The notes: generated by a model from the sequence alone, not told the origin. Shown: positions 1 to 7,376, numbered from the stretch's first letter. The stretch is DNA of 7,678 bases from an uncultured Limnohabitans sp. (GCF_937889215.1 NZ_CALBEX010000598.1:1-7678), one strand, 5' to 3'. Numbers and translations: made by a program.

Positions 1-345
1 TATGTGTGTTGGCTGGTGAGTTGCGCATTGGCATTTGGCCTTGGCATTTTTTTGCCACGCGTTTTCCAGCGACTGCCACCAAACCCCATGGTGCTGGGTG
101 AAGGCGGCATCTTCTGAGGCGATGACGGCGCGCTGCAAGGGTTTGGCCAGCGCGCTCATGTCAACGCTGTCTTGTCGCCAGGGCAATTGGCCATCGCGCA
201 GCACGATGTGCCAAGCCTGTGAACGCTGAAAGCTGGTGGATTCGGGCAAGGCCCAATTCATGCCGACAATGCGCAAGGCAAAAAACAGCTGCAGTGCCAC
301 CACCGCCAACACCACCAACAACAACCAGCGTTTCAGTGCATGCAT
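1..345 (-). CDS. mtgA: Monofunctional biosynthetic peptidoglycan transglycosylase, N-terminal part (cut by window edge)
   Basis: MtgA polymerises lipid II into glycan strands at the outer face of the inner membrane (glycosyltransferase family 51, without a transpeptidase domain). The first 115 residues are present and the frame runs open off the left edge. Residues about 7-28 form one hydrophobic membrane anchor (RWLLLVVLAVVALQLFFALR). Next come the family's STSFQRSQAW segment at 36-45 and the GT51 catalytic motif E-D-x-x-F-x-x-H-x-G at residues 78-87 (EDAAFTQHHG), where Glu78 would be the catalytic base. The chosen ATG has a GAGGA ribosome binding site 8 nt upstream. Another in-frame ATG 18 nt further up lacks one. 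The gene starts 37 nt after the tonB-like stop. The stretch after residue 100 (AKAKCQCATHQPTHI) lies where the family has a variable linker before its next conserved block, which is outside the window. Identity is secure from the motif set. Confidence 0.92.
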   Translation of the reverse strand, partial: MHALKRWLLLVVLAVVALQLFFALRIVGMNWALPESTSFQRSQAWHIVLRDGQLPWRQDSVDMSALAKPLQRAVIASEDAAFTQHHGVWWQSLENAWQKNAKAKCQCATHQPTHI

Positions 346-353
346 GTGCGTTG

Positions 354-358
354 TCCTC
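354..358 (-). promoter_or_regulatory. Ribosome binding site of mtgA
   Basis: Read on the minus strand this is GAGGA, followed by 8 nt and the ATG at 345. It decides the mtgA start against the in-frame ATG at 363, which has no purine-rich stretch at the right distance. It also suggests that mtgA is translated independently, unlike the overlapping genes upstream. Confidence 0.6.
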
Positions 359-382
359 GGCATTGAATGCTCACCAAGCGCA

Positions 383-1333
383 TCATGGTTTGGCCTCATC
401 AGAGGCCATCATGTAAGTGTCCAGTGTGGCATCCCGCGAAAAATTGAAACGAGTGACGACCACAATCTGATCCGCCTGAGCGCGCATTTTCTGGTTGAAC
501 ATGCCAAAAGGGGCTGCACTGCGCACAATGGCCACGGCCCGGGTGTCCAGCAATGGATTGCCGGAAGATTTGGCCACTTCGGTGTTCAACAAGCGCCCCC
601 GACTGTCGACGGTGATCACCATGGTGAGTTGCCCGTAAATCCTCTCGCCCCCCACCTCCGGGAAGTTCAAGGTCCCTTGGTATTCGATGGTTCGACGCAT
701 TTTGTCGTAATACAAGGCATACACCACCTCCTTGGTGGCAGGGCTGATGTAGCGCTTGCGGGCTGCGCCCTGGGTTTGGTCCACACGTTGCTCAATTTGG
801 GCCAACTGACGGGCCAATTGCTGCTGTCGCTGCACTTTGACATCGCGCTCAGGGCTGTCACTTTTGTCGCCCAAGTTTTCGCGCGTCAAGGCGGCCAACT
901 CATCTTTGAGTTGGCTCAACAATCGCATTTGCTGAATTTTGAGTGCTTGAATTTGCTTCTTGACTGCACTCAGGTCCATGCCCGGATCCTCGTTCATCGA
1001 GGGCAACAAGGGCGAGCTGGCAATGCGCACCTGCGGCACTTCACCGCCACCCGCCAAACTCACCTGGGCCAGGGCTTGCGCCTCTTGGGGCAACTCCTGA
1101 CTGCGGGCATTGACCAAGATCACTTCAAAAGGGGTGTCCTGAAAGACCCGGTTGTAGGCCTCTGGTGCAGCAAACCGAAAGCCGACAAGGCCCAGATGGA
1201 CCGCCACCGAAAAACCCAGGGCCCAGATCAGCCCTCGGTGTGGCGAGGCCCGCAAGGCCACGGCCCAAGAGGGGCCGGCTAAAGCGGTCTTATTGTGGCC
1301 GACCGCTTTGCTGGGCGGGTTCTCAAGTGGCAT
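383..1333 (-). CDS. TonB-like (energy transducer TonB family) protein
   Basis: A 316-residue envelope protein with TonB architecture. It has a short cytoplasmic N-terminus, one membrane segment at about 34-52 containing S-V-A-V-H-L (His46 sits where TonB proteins carry their functional transmembrane His), a periplasmic middle region, and a TonB-like C-terminal domain at about 205-300 with segments such as GQLTMVITVDSRGRLLNTEV and the final strand VVVTRFNFSR. The middle region is not the usual Pro-Lys-rich spacer. Residues about 120-190 are rich in Gln, Lys, Arg and Leu and look like a coiled coil (for example VQRQQQLARQLAQIEQRV). TonB proteins pass proton-motive energy from ExbB/ExbD to outer-membrane receptors, but neither exb gene nor a receptor is in the window, so that role is inferred. 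The ATG overlaps the ribonuclease stop by 11 nt and has no clear ribosome binding site, suggesting translational coupling. A TolA-like bridging role is an alternative. Confidence 0.85.
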   Translation of the reverse strand: MPLENPPSKAVGHNKTALAGPSWAVALRASPHRGLIWALGFSVAVHLGLVGFRFAAPEAYNRVFQDTPFEVILVNARSQELPQEAQALAQVSLAGGGEVPQVRIASSPLLPSMNEDPGMDLSAVKKQIQALKIQQMRLLSQLKDELAALTRENLGDKSDSPERDVKVQRQQQLARQLAQIEQRVDQTQGAARKRYISPATKEVVYALYYDKMRRTIEYQGTLNFPEVGGERIYGQLTMVITVDSRGRLLNTEVAKSSGNPLLDTRAVAIVRSAAPFGMFNQKMRAQADQIVVVTRFNFSRDATLDTYMMASDEAKP

Positions 1334-3377
1334 GGTCTGAGGGGCTGTCGTTCAAGTCCATCGCGATGGTGACCGGGCCTGCGGGCAGGCTGTCGTCGTC
1401 CTCGGCTTCGTCGGTTTCGGCTTCTGAGGCCTGCTCAGCATCCAAATGCGCGATCACGGTGCCGCGCACATCCAACGCCATCAGGTCCACATCGGCCAAT
1501 TTGACGCGCACACGCGCCCCGCGCGGCAGGTTCTGCGCTCCCATGACGCTGAACATCAAAGGCAAAGTGTCGGCGCGCACCAGCCAGGTGCCGCCGCCCA
1601 TTTCCTTGACCAGGCTGGCATCCAGCTCTTCAATGCCTTGCTGCTGCACATGGCGCAGCGTCCAGTAACGCTCCATGCTCGACTGCACGCCGTTGTAAGC
1701 GCTGTAAGCGGCGTCAAAACCGCTGATGATCGAGAACAACTCGGCGTCTTTGGGCTTGAAGGGCGCGGCCAATGCGGCGGTAGCGCCATGCTTGGCGCAG
1801 GCGATGATTTGCCACTGGTTGACCAGGTCGGTGTAGCGGCGCAGCGGCGAGGTGCTCCAGGCGTAGCTGGGCACACCAATGCCGGCGTGCGGCAGCGCCT
1901 TGGTGCCCATGCGCACTTTCACGCCGGGCGCCAGGCTGGCCTGGCTGCGGTAAATGCCGGGCACACCCAGCTGCGCCATCCACTGGCCCCAGGTGCTGTT
2001 GGCCAAAATCATGGCCTCGGCCACCATCAAATCAAGCGGCGCGCCGCGTTTGCGCGTGCCGATCACCACCGTCTCGTCGCCCGTGGGGGGCGTGTCGTTG
2101 CTCTCCCGCTCCAGCTTGAAGCTGTAATCCGGGCGGTTGAAGTTCTCGGGCTTGCCGCGCACCACTTCGCGCCGGGCCTTGAGGGTTTGCGCCAAACGCC
2201 AGTAAAACGCCAGGGTGTCGCGGCTCACCGGCACGTCGGCGTGGTCGCTCTGGTCCTCGCCCTCCAGCCATTCGCGGGTGATGCGGTCGTCCAATTGGTC
2301 ATGGCGCAGGTTGACCAAAATCGGCACGCGCTCCAGACGTGTCTCGGCGCTTTGCACCTCCAGGGTGTCTTCGCTGAAAGTCACGTACAGCGACACCGCA
2401 GGGCAGTCGCGCCCTTCGATCAGGGTGTAGGCCTGCACCACGCTGTCGGGCAGCATGGTGATTTTGTAACCGGGCATGTAGACGGTGGACAGGCGGGCGC
2501 GGCCCAGCTGGTCGATGGCGCCGCCGGGGCTCAAGGCCAAACCGGGCGCAGCGATGTGGATGCCCACGGTCACCATGCCCGTGCCCAAACCCTGCAGCGA
2601 CAAGGCGTCGTCGATTTCGGTGGTGTGCGAATCGTCAATCGAAAAAGCCTGCACCGGGGCCAGCGGCAAGTCGTCGGTGATGGCGGGCGCTTGCAAAGGT
2701 GGAAAGCCCGTGCCCTTTGGGAACAGGTCAAACAGGAAACGCTGCCAATGAAAATCCCAAGGCGAGGCGATGGCCCCCGCGTTTTGCAGCAGGTCCAAAG
2801 GCGCGGTCTGGCTGCTTTTGCTGGCCTCGACCACGGCTTTGTATTCGGCCGTGTTCTTGTCGGGGCGAAACAAAATTTTGTAGAGCTGCTCACGAATCGG
2901 CTCAGGGCAAGTGCCCGCCACCAGATCGGCCGACCAGGCCTCGATCTGGGCTTGGACCTGCTTTTTCTTCTCGATGGCCAGCAAGGCCTGCTGCACGATC
3001 TCGGCCGGGGCTTTCTTGAAGCGGCCTTTGGCACCGCCCCGGCGGAAGTAATGCGGCGCTTCGTGCAGGCGCAGCAAAGCCGCCACCTGCTCGGTGGTGC
3101 TGGCGTTGGCGCTGAAATAGTCTTTGGCCAAATCGCCAAAGCCGAACTCTTCGTCCGGGGCGCATTCGTAGGCCAGCTCCAGCTCGATGCTCTGGCTCAA
3201 GGCGGCGGCATCGCTGAGCAGCGCAGCCGGGGCCGGTTTGTCGAACCTGAGCAGCATGTGGGCCGATTTGACCTTGACCCGTTTACCGGAGTCGAGTTCG
3301 ACCTGCGCCGAGGCATCGGCTTCGGACATGATCCGACCGGCCATGAATTTGCCGGCATCTTCAAATAATACGTACAT
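1323..3377 (-). CDS. RNase II/R family exoribonuclease (RNB domain)
   Basis: A 684-residue protein of the RNase II/R superfamily, which degrades RNA 3' to 5' processively with divalent metal ions in the cytoplasm. Residues 1-50 (MYVLFEDAGKF...VELDSGKRVKVK) form the small beta-rich N-terminal domain typical of this subgroup. The RNB catalytic domain spans about 230-575. It contains SIDDSHTTEIDDALS starting at 246, with metal ligands Asp248, Asp256 and Asp257, and TSPLRRYTDLVNQ around 509-521, the conserved RNA-binding arginine signature. Residues about 594-645 look like a degenerate S1/OB-type segment, followed by an acidic tail (EAETDEAEDDD). One catalytic-motif position that is Asp in E. coli RNase II (Asp207) is Glu254 here. 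The start at ATG 3377 was chosen because the family N-terminus begins there. A GTG at 3425 in the same frame overlaps the esterase stop as GTGA and would add 16 non-conserved residues. It is shorter than RNase R, so rnr or rnb should not be assigned. Confidence 0.9.
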   Translation of the reverse strand: MYVLFEDAGKFMAGRIMSEADASAQVELDSGKRVKVKSAHMLLRFDKPAPAALLSDAAALSQSIELELAYECAPDEEFGFGDLAKDYFSANASTTEQVAALLRLHEAPHYFRRGGAKGRFKKAPAEIVQQALLAIEKKKQVQAQIEAWSADLVAGTCPEPIREQLYKILFRPDKNTAEYKAVVEASKSSQTAPLDLLQNAGAIASPWDFHWQRFLFDLFPKGTGFPPLQAPAITDDLPLAPVQAFSIDDSHTTEIDDALSLQGLGTGMVTVGIHIAAPGLALSPGGAIDQLGRARLSTVYMPGYKITMLPDSVVQAYTLIEGRDCPAVSLYVTFSEDTLEVQSAETRLERVPILVNLRHDQLDDRITREWLEGEDQSDHADVPVSRDTLAFYWRLAQTLKARREVVRGKPENFNRPDYSFKLERESNDTPPTGDETVVIGTRKRGAPLDLMVAEAMILANSTWGQWMAQLGVPGIYRSQASLAPGVKVRMGTKALPHAGIGVPSYAWSTSPLRRYTDLVNQWQIIACAKHGATAALAAPFKPKDAELFSIISGFDAAYSAYNGVQSSMERYWTLRHVQQQGIEELDASLVKEMGGGTWLVRADTLPLMFSVMGAQNLPRGARVRVKLADVDLMALDVRGTVIAHLDAEQASEAETDEAEDDDSLPAGPVTIAMDLNDSPSDHAT

Positions 3378-3421
3378 GGCAGGATTTTCCCACGCCACCC
3401 GGCCATTCGGCTCGCCAGGCT

Positions 3422-4006
3422 TCACGCCAGCTGAAGAAATTCAAGGATTTGCGGCAAGTGGTCTTCAAAATCGGTCAAGGCGTGGTCGCTGCCCTCGATC
3501 AGGCGCACCTGCCCGGTCTGGTGGCGGGCCAGCATTTCGCGCCAGTCCAGCACCTCGTCGCCCTTGGCGATCAAGGCCAGCGTGGCGGGCCGGGTTGGCA
3601 AGGGCTGACTTTCAAGCTCCATCAACTCTTGCACATAAGCCGGCTCAAAAAAGATGCTTTGCGTCGGGTCTTGCCAGACCGGATGCTCGCCGATGTAACG
3701 CGCCAGATCGCGCGAAGGGTGCACCGCCGGGTTGATCAGCACCGCCGGAACACTCAGGTGAACCGACAACCAGGCGGCGTAAAAGCCGCCGAGCGATGAA
3801 CCCATGACCGCCATCTGCTCTCGCGGCCACTCGGCCGTGCCCTGCAGCAACAGATCAATGGCTTGCGCGGGTGAAGCAGGCAACTGCGGGCACCACCATG
3901 TGACACCAGGGTGCAGGGCCTGCACCCGCTGGGCCATGATTTGGGCCTTGGCCGACTGGGGCGACGACCTGAAGCCGTGCAGGTAGAGCAAATGGGTGGT
4001 GCGCAC
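3422..4006 (-). CDS. YqiA-type alpha/beta-hydrolase (esterase family)
   Basis: A 194-residue cytoplasmic protein of the YqiA/YcfP (UPF0227) family, small alpha/beta-hydrolases for which E. coli YqiA has shown esterase activity on short model substrates; the natural substrate is unknown. The N-terminus LLYLHGFRSSP (6-16) is the oxyanion-loop signature. The nucleophile elbow is GSSLGG at 69-74, with Ser71 as nucleophile. Asp150 in AKGDEVLDW and His175 in EGSDHALTDF complete a plausible triad. Length fits the family (about 190 residues) and no signal peptide is visible. It starts with GTG, 6 nt after the kup stop, and the GAGG binding site overlaps that stop codon, so translation is probably coupled to kup. 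Its 3' end lies 44 nt before the likely ribonuclease start, or overlaps the alternative GTG start. No metabolic link with its neighbours is apparent. Confidence 0.88.
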   Translation of the reverse strand: MRTTHLLYLHGFRSSPQSAKAQIMAQRVQALHPGVTWWCPQLPASPAQAIDLLLQGTAEWPREQMAVMGSSLGGFYAAWLSVHLSVPAVLINPAVHPSRDLARYIGEHPVWQDPTQSIFFEPAYVQELMELESQPLPTRPATLALIAKGDEVLDWREMLARHQTGQVRLIEGSDHALTDFEDHLPQILEFLQLA

Positions 4007-4010
4007 AGAG

Positions 4011-4014
4011 CCTC
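4011..4014 (-). promoter_or_regulatory. Ribosome binding site of the yqiA-type gene, overlapping the kup stop
   Basis: Minus-strand GAGG shares two bases with the kup TGA and lies 4 nt before the GTG start at 4006. The spacing is short but usable. Ribosomes finishing kup would be placed on the next start, which supports co-translation and the GTG choice. Confidence 0.45.
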
Positions 4015-5911
4015 AAATCTCGATTTTGGAGCCCAGCTCGACCACCGCATTGGTGGGCAGGTTCAAAAACGCGGCAGCGCCGCTTGCGTTGTGGTGCATC
4101 TGGGCAAAGAGTTTTTCGCGCCAAGGGGCCATGCCGCCACCAATGGTGGGAATCACAATGTCGCGCGAGAGGAAATAGCTGGTGGACATCGGGTCGAGCT
4201 GCTGGCCCTCACCTCGGATGTGGGCCAGTGCCGAGGGCAGATCTGGGTTGTCTTTGAAACCATAATTCACGATCACTTGCCAGCAATCATGGCCCAAAGG
4301 CGTCACATCCAGCCGCTGCTTCAAGGCCATGCGCGGCACTTCGTGGCTGCGCACAGTGACAAACAAGTTTTCCTGGTGCAGCACCTTGTTGTGTTTCAAG
4401 TTGTGCAGCAAGGCATTGGGCACTGTGCCCGCCTCGGCCGTCAAGAATACGGCCGTGCCTTCCACGCGTGTGGGTGGAGAGATAAATACGGCCTCTAAAA
4501 AATCGGTCAAACGCAAAGCGTCCGAGCGCAAAGAGTCATTGAGCAGGCGACGCCCGTCGTGCCACGTCAGCATGAGCGTGAACACGGCCGTTCCGATGAG
4601 CAGCGGGAACCAGCCACCGTCCAGCAACTTGAGCAAGTTGGACGCCCAAAAAGCCAAATCGACCACAAAGAAGAAGCCTGTTGCGCCAATGCACAGCGCC
4701 AGCGGCAGCTTCCAGGCGTAACGGATCACAAAGAAGGTGAGCACCGTGGTGATGAGCATGTCGGTGCACACCGCGATGCCATAAGCCCCGGCCAAGTTGC
4801 TGGACGACTTGAACAGAACCACGGCCAAAACAATGGCTACAAACAGGCCCCAATTCACAAAGGGCATGTACACCTGACCCGTATCGGTCTCGCTGGTGTG
4901 CAGCACCTGCAAGCGCGGCAGGTAGCCCAGCTGAATCACCTGTTTGGTGACACTGAAAGCGCCCGAAATAAGGGCTTGCGAGGCGATCACCGTGGCCATG
5001 GTGGCCAAGCCCACCAAAGGCACCAAGGCCCAGTCAGGTGCCATCATGTAAAACGGGTTTTTTACAGCTTCGGGATTGGACAGCAGCAATGCGCCTTGAC
5101 CAAAATAGTTCAAGGTCAGGCATGGCATGACCACGCTGAACCAGGCCAGGCGAATCGGTTTTTTACCGAAGTGGCCCATGTCGGCATACAGCGCTTCGCC
5201 GCCCGTGACGCACAGCACCACCGCCCCCAGAATGATGAAGGTAATGCCAGGGTTGTGCCAAATAAACCCCAAGGCGTAATGCGGGCTGATGGCCAGCAAA
5301 ATTTCGGGATGGTGGACGATGTGCGACACGCCCAAAATGGCGATGCTGGCAAACCAGACCAAGGTGATTGGGCCAAAAAACTTGCCGATGCCAGCGGTGC
5401 CCCGCTTTTGCACCCAAAACAACAGAAACAGGATCACCAAGGTGAGCGGAATCACCGCCTGCTTAAAAGCGGGCGAGATGACCTCCAGGCCTTCGACCGC
5501 CGACAGCACCGAGATCGCTGGGGTGATGACGCCATCGCCATAAAACAGGCAAGTCCCGAAGATCCCCACCACCAACAGCACTTTGCGCAGCTGAGGTTTG
5601 TCTTTGACCGATTGCGAAGCGAGGGCCAACATGGCCACCAAGCCGCCTTCGCCATGGTTGTCGGCGCGCAGCACCAGCACCACATACTTGACCGACACGA
5701 TGGTGGTCAAGGTCCAAAAAAAGATGGAGAGGATGCCGTAGACATTCTCGGGTGTGAAGGGCACATGGCCGGAGCCAAACACCTCTTTCATGGCGTACAG
5801 CACGCTGGTGCCGATGTCGCCATACACCACACCAATGGCCCCTAAGGTCAGGGCAGCGAGGGAGGAACGGGTGGAGGCCACATGAAAGAGCGGCACCCAA
5901 AAGTACCGCAT
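4013..5911 (-). CDS. kup: Low-affinity potassium uptake permease Kup
   Basis: Kup (KUP/HAK/KT family) is an inner-membrane permease that imports K+ with protons. The protein is 632 residues from the ATG at 5911. It shows the family signature [14 protein letters not shown] at 27-40, RADNHGEGG at 82-90, roughly twelve hydrophobic segments up to about residue 465, and the C-terminal cytoplasmic domain from about 483 with [10 protein letters not shown] (503-512) and SYFLSRD (578-584). All conserved blocks are intact. The start is uncertain: no good binding site precedes the ATG, and a GTG at 5881 would give 622 residues, the length of E. coli Kup, beginning just before STRSSLAAL, as many Kup proteins do. 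A possible promoter lies so close to the ATG that it would favour the GTG. The gene follows gshA after 106 nt and is followed by the esterase after 6 nt. Confidence 0.96.
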   Translation of the reverse strand: MRYFWVPLFHVASTRSSLAALTLGAIGVVYGDIGTSVLYAMKEVFGSGHVPFTPENVYGILSIFFWTLTTIVSVKYVVLVLRADNHGEGGLVAMLALASQSVKDKPQLRKVLLVVGIFGTCLFYGDGVITPAISVLSAVEGLEVISPAFKQAVIPLTLVILFLLFWVQKRGTAGIGKFFGPITLVWFASIAILGVSHIVHHPEILLAISPHYALGFIWHNPGITFIILGAVVLCVTGGEALYADMGHFGKKPIRLAWFSVVMPCLTLNYFGQGALLLSNPEAVKNPFYMMAPDWALVPLVGLATMATVIASQALISGAFSVTKQVIQLGYLPRLQVLHTSETDTGQVYMPFVNWGLFVAIVLAVVLFKSSSNLAGAYGIAVCTDMLITTVLTFFVIRYAWKLPLALCIGATGFFFVVDLAFWASNLLKLLDGGWFPLLIGTAVFTLMLTWHDGRRLLNDSLRSDALRLTDFLEAVFISPPTRVEGTAVFLTAEAGTVPNALLHNLKHNKVLHQENLFVTVRSHEVPRMALKQRLDVTPLGHDCWQVIVNYGFKDNPDLPSALAHIRGEGQQLDPMSTSYFLSRDIVIPTIGGGMAPWREKLFAQMHHNASGAAAFLNLPTNAVVELGSKIEI

Positions 5912-5927
5912 AGCTGAAGAGGGGCCT

Positions 5928-5957
5928 ATTGTGCGCCCTCTTTTTCGGACCTGTCAC
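5928..5957 (-). promoter_or_regulatory. Possible sigma70-type promoter before kup
   Basis: On the minus strand GTGACA (5957-5952, five of six matches to the -35 consensus) is followed after 18 nt by CACAAT (5933-5928, four of six to the -10 consensus). Transcription would begin near 5921, leaving about 10 nt to the ATG at 5911 but about 40 nt to the GTG at 5881. It would let kup and the downstream cluster be expressed apart from gshA. Recognised by eye only; similar matches occur by chance. Confidence 0.3.
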
Positions 5958-5973
5958 GGGAGAATTTGAAAAT

Positions 5974-6000
5974 GTTGCAGTGCAGCAACTGATCAATTGC
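5974..6000 (-). terminator. Overlapping hairpins after gshA, possible weak terminator or attenuator
   Basis: Starting 17 nt past the gshA stop codon, minus-strand GCAATT (6000-5995), AGTTGC (5990-5985) and GCAAC (5978-5974) can form two mutually exclusive hairpins, because the middle element pairs with either flank. The downstream hairpin (GTTGC/GCAAC, loop TGCACT) is followed by ATTTTC, a poor U-tract. Stems are only 5-6 bp, so termination would be inefficient. It may be a weak terminator of gshA, a processing site, or chance. Confidence 0.3.
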
Positions 6001-6017
6001 CCACCGGTTCAGCCCTT

Positions 6018-7313
6018 TCAGTCGTACACCTCGGCCTCGGGGTCGGTGGCTTCCAGCTCGTAACTGGCGGCCAGCATGGCCAAGCGGCCAATCACGCCAT
6101 ACATGTAAAACCGATTGGGCACGCTGGCTCCGGGTTTGACGCCCGGCTGGGGCAAGTGCGGGGTGTCGGCGAAGGCCAAGGGCACAAAGCTGGCGCCCGG
6201 GGCGTTCAGGTTTTCGTCCACACCGCGCTCAGCGTGCACCCGGTAGAAACCACCCACCACATAGCGGTCCATCATGTAAACCACGGGCTCGGCCACGGCG
6301 TCGTTGATGCGCTCGTTGGTCAACACGCCTTCTTGGATGATCACGTCGTTGACGGTCTGGCCGTCTTTGATGACGTTCATCTTGTTGCGGGTTTTGCGGT
6401 TCAGTGCGTCCAAATCGGCCACATCGCGCACCGTCATGATGCCCATGCCGTAAGTGCCGTTGTCGGCCTTCACGACCACAAACGGCTTTTCGTTGATGCC
6501 GTATTCCTTGTATTTGCGCTTGATCTTGGTCAGCAGCGCGTCCACGTTGCTGCGCAGGCATTCCATGCCCGTGCCTTCGGCAAAGTTCACATCGCCGCAC
6601 TGGCTGAACATCGGGTTGATGAGCCAAGGGTCAATGCCCAGCAACTTGCCAAACCGCTTGGCCACTTCTTCGTAGCTCTCAAAGTGCTTGGTTTTGCGTC
6701 GCACGCTCCAGCCTGCGTGCAGGGGCGGCAACAAAAACTGCTCGTGCAGGTCTTCCAGAATGCCCGGGGCACCGGCCGACAAGTCGTTGTTGAGCAAGAT
6801 GGTGCAGGGGTCAAAGTCTTTCAGGCCCAGGCGGTGCTGGCTGCGCACCACAGGCTCTAAGGTCACGCTCTCGCCGTTGGGCAAATCGATGGTCGTGGCT
6901 TCTTTGATCTCGGGGTTGATCGAGCCCAAGCGCACGTTCAGGCCGGACATGTGGAAGATGCGCTGCAGCTGCGCCACATTGGTCAGGTAGAAGGTGTTGC
7001 GCGTGTGGTTTTCGGGAATGATCAGCAGGTTTTTGGCCTCCGGGCAGATCTTCTCGATGGCCGATTGCGCCGCTTGCACCGGCAAAGGCAGCATCTCGGG
7101 GGTCAGGTTGTTCCAACCACCGGGGTACAGGTTGGTGTCGACCGGGGCGAGTTTGAAGCCCGCATTGCGGATGTCCACCGAGGTGTAGAACGGCGGCGTG
7201 TGCTCCATCCACTCCAGACGGAACCAGCGCTCAATGGCGGGCATGGAGTCCAAGATGCGCTGCTCCAGCTCATTGATGGGGCCGTTCAGGGCGGTGACGA
7301 GATGGGGAACCAT
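6018..7313 (-). CDS. gshA: Glutamate-cysteine ligase (A. ferrooxidans-type GshA)
   Basis: The protein catalyses ATP-dependent joining of glutamate (through its gamma-carboxyl) to cysteine, the first and committed step of glutathione synthesis, in the cytoplasm. It has 431 residues and matches the proteobacterial family named after Acidithiobacillus ferrooxidans, which is distinct from the E. coli GshA fold family. Recognisable blocks are PVDTNLYPGGWNNL (58-71), NPMFSQCGDVNFAEGTGMEC (233-252), the glycine-rich KADNGTYGMGIM (282-293), which looks like an ATP-grasp nucleotide loop (my inference), and the end block PNRFYMYGVIGRLAMLAASY. Length is that of the family. The ATG at 7313 is chosen because AAAGG sits 6 nt upstream; an in-frame TTG two codons earlier would directly abut that site. 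gshB is not next to it: kup follows. A separate promoter may lie in the gap after proA. Confidence 0.95.
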   Translation of the reverse strand: MVPHLVTALNGPINELEQRILDSMPAIERWFRLEWMEHTPPFYTSVDIRNAGFKLAPVDTNLYPGGWNNLTPEMLPLPVQAAQSAIEKICPEAKNLLIIPENHTRNTFYLTNVAQLQRIFHMSGLNVRLGSINPEIKEATTIDLPNGESVTLEPVVRSQHRLGLKDFDPCTILLNNDLSAGAPGILEDLHEQFLLPPLHAGWSVRRKTKHFESYEEVAKRFGKLLGIDPWLINPMFSQCGDVNFAEGTGMECLRSNVDALLTKIKRKYKEYGINEKPFVVVKADNGTYGMGIMTVRDVADLDALNRKTRNKMNVIKDGQTVNDVIIQEGVLTNERINDAVAEPVVYMMDRYVVGGFYRVHAERGVDENLNAPGASFVPLAFADTPHLPQPGVKPGASVPNRFYMYGVIGRLAMLAASYELEATDPEAEVYD

Positions 7314-7319
7314 GGGCAA

Positions 7320-7324
7320 CCTTT
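7320..7324 (-). promoter_or_regulatory. Ribosome binding site of gshA
   Basis: Minus-strand AAAGG ends 6 nt before the ATG at 7313. It rules out the in-frame TTG at 7319, which would directly abut it with no spacer. Confidence 0.55.
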
Positions 7325-7349
7325 ATGGGGCAAAAAATGGGGACAAAAC

Positions 7350-7376
7350 AAAAATCATATGGGGCCGGTCAGCCCC
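7350..7376 (-). terminator. Possible weak intrinsic terminator after proA
   Basis: Minus-strand GGGGC (7376-7372) pairs with GCCCC (7365-7361), with a further T-G wobble and a 4-nt loop. After six bases (ATATGA) comes a run of five T (7354-7350) and, one base later, four more. The T-run is displaced from the stem, so termination would be partial at best. The same segment carries the -10-like hexamer assigned to the possible gshA promoter. Confidence 0.3.

Noticed and set aside
370..386. ATGA at the tonB-like stop as a coupled start for mtgA
   Set aside because: That ATG is in a different frame from mtgA and meets a stop after about 17 codons. The mtgA start at 345 has its own binding site.
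236..1282. A 348-codon open frame on the plus strand opposite the tonB-like gene
   Set aside because: The opposite strand encodes a coherent TonB-like protein with overlap signals. The plus frame shows low-complexity composition and no start context.
1446..3368. A 640-codon open frame on the plus strand opposite the ribonuclease gene
   Set aside because: It mirrors the minus-strand codon structure of a clearly recognised RNB protein. Its translation is rich in His, Gln, Gly and Arg without domains, as antisense frames of GC-rich genes are.
4559..5845. A 428-codon open frame on the plus strand opposite kup
   Set aside because: The translation is extremely rich in His and Gln with no hydrophobic core or known motif, and it lies fully inside an intact kup gene. 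It is an antisense shadow.
5463..5996. A 177-codon minus-strand frame overlapping the start of kup
   Set aside because: It overlaps the conserved Kup N-terminus in another frame, and its translation is Arg/His-rich without family features.
5997..6860. A 287-codon open frame on the plus strand opposite gshA
   Set aside because: It is an antisense shadow of a conserved enzyme gene, with a repetitive Val-His-Gln-rich translation.
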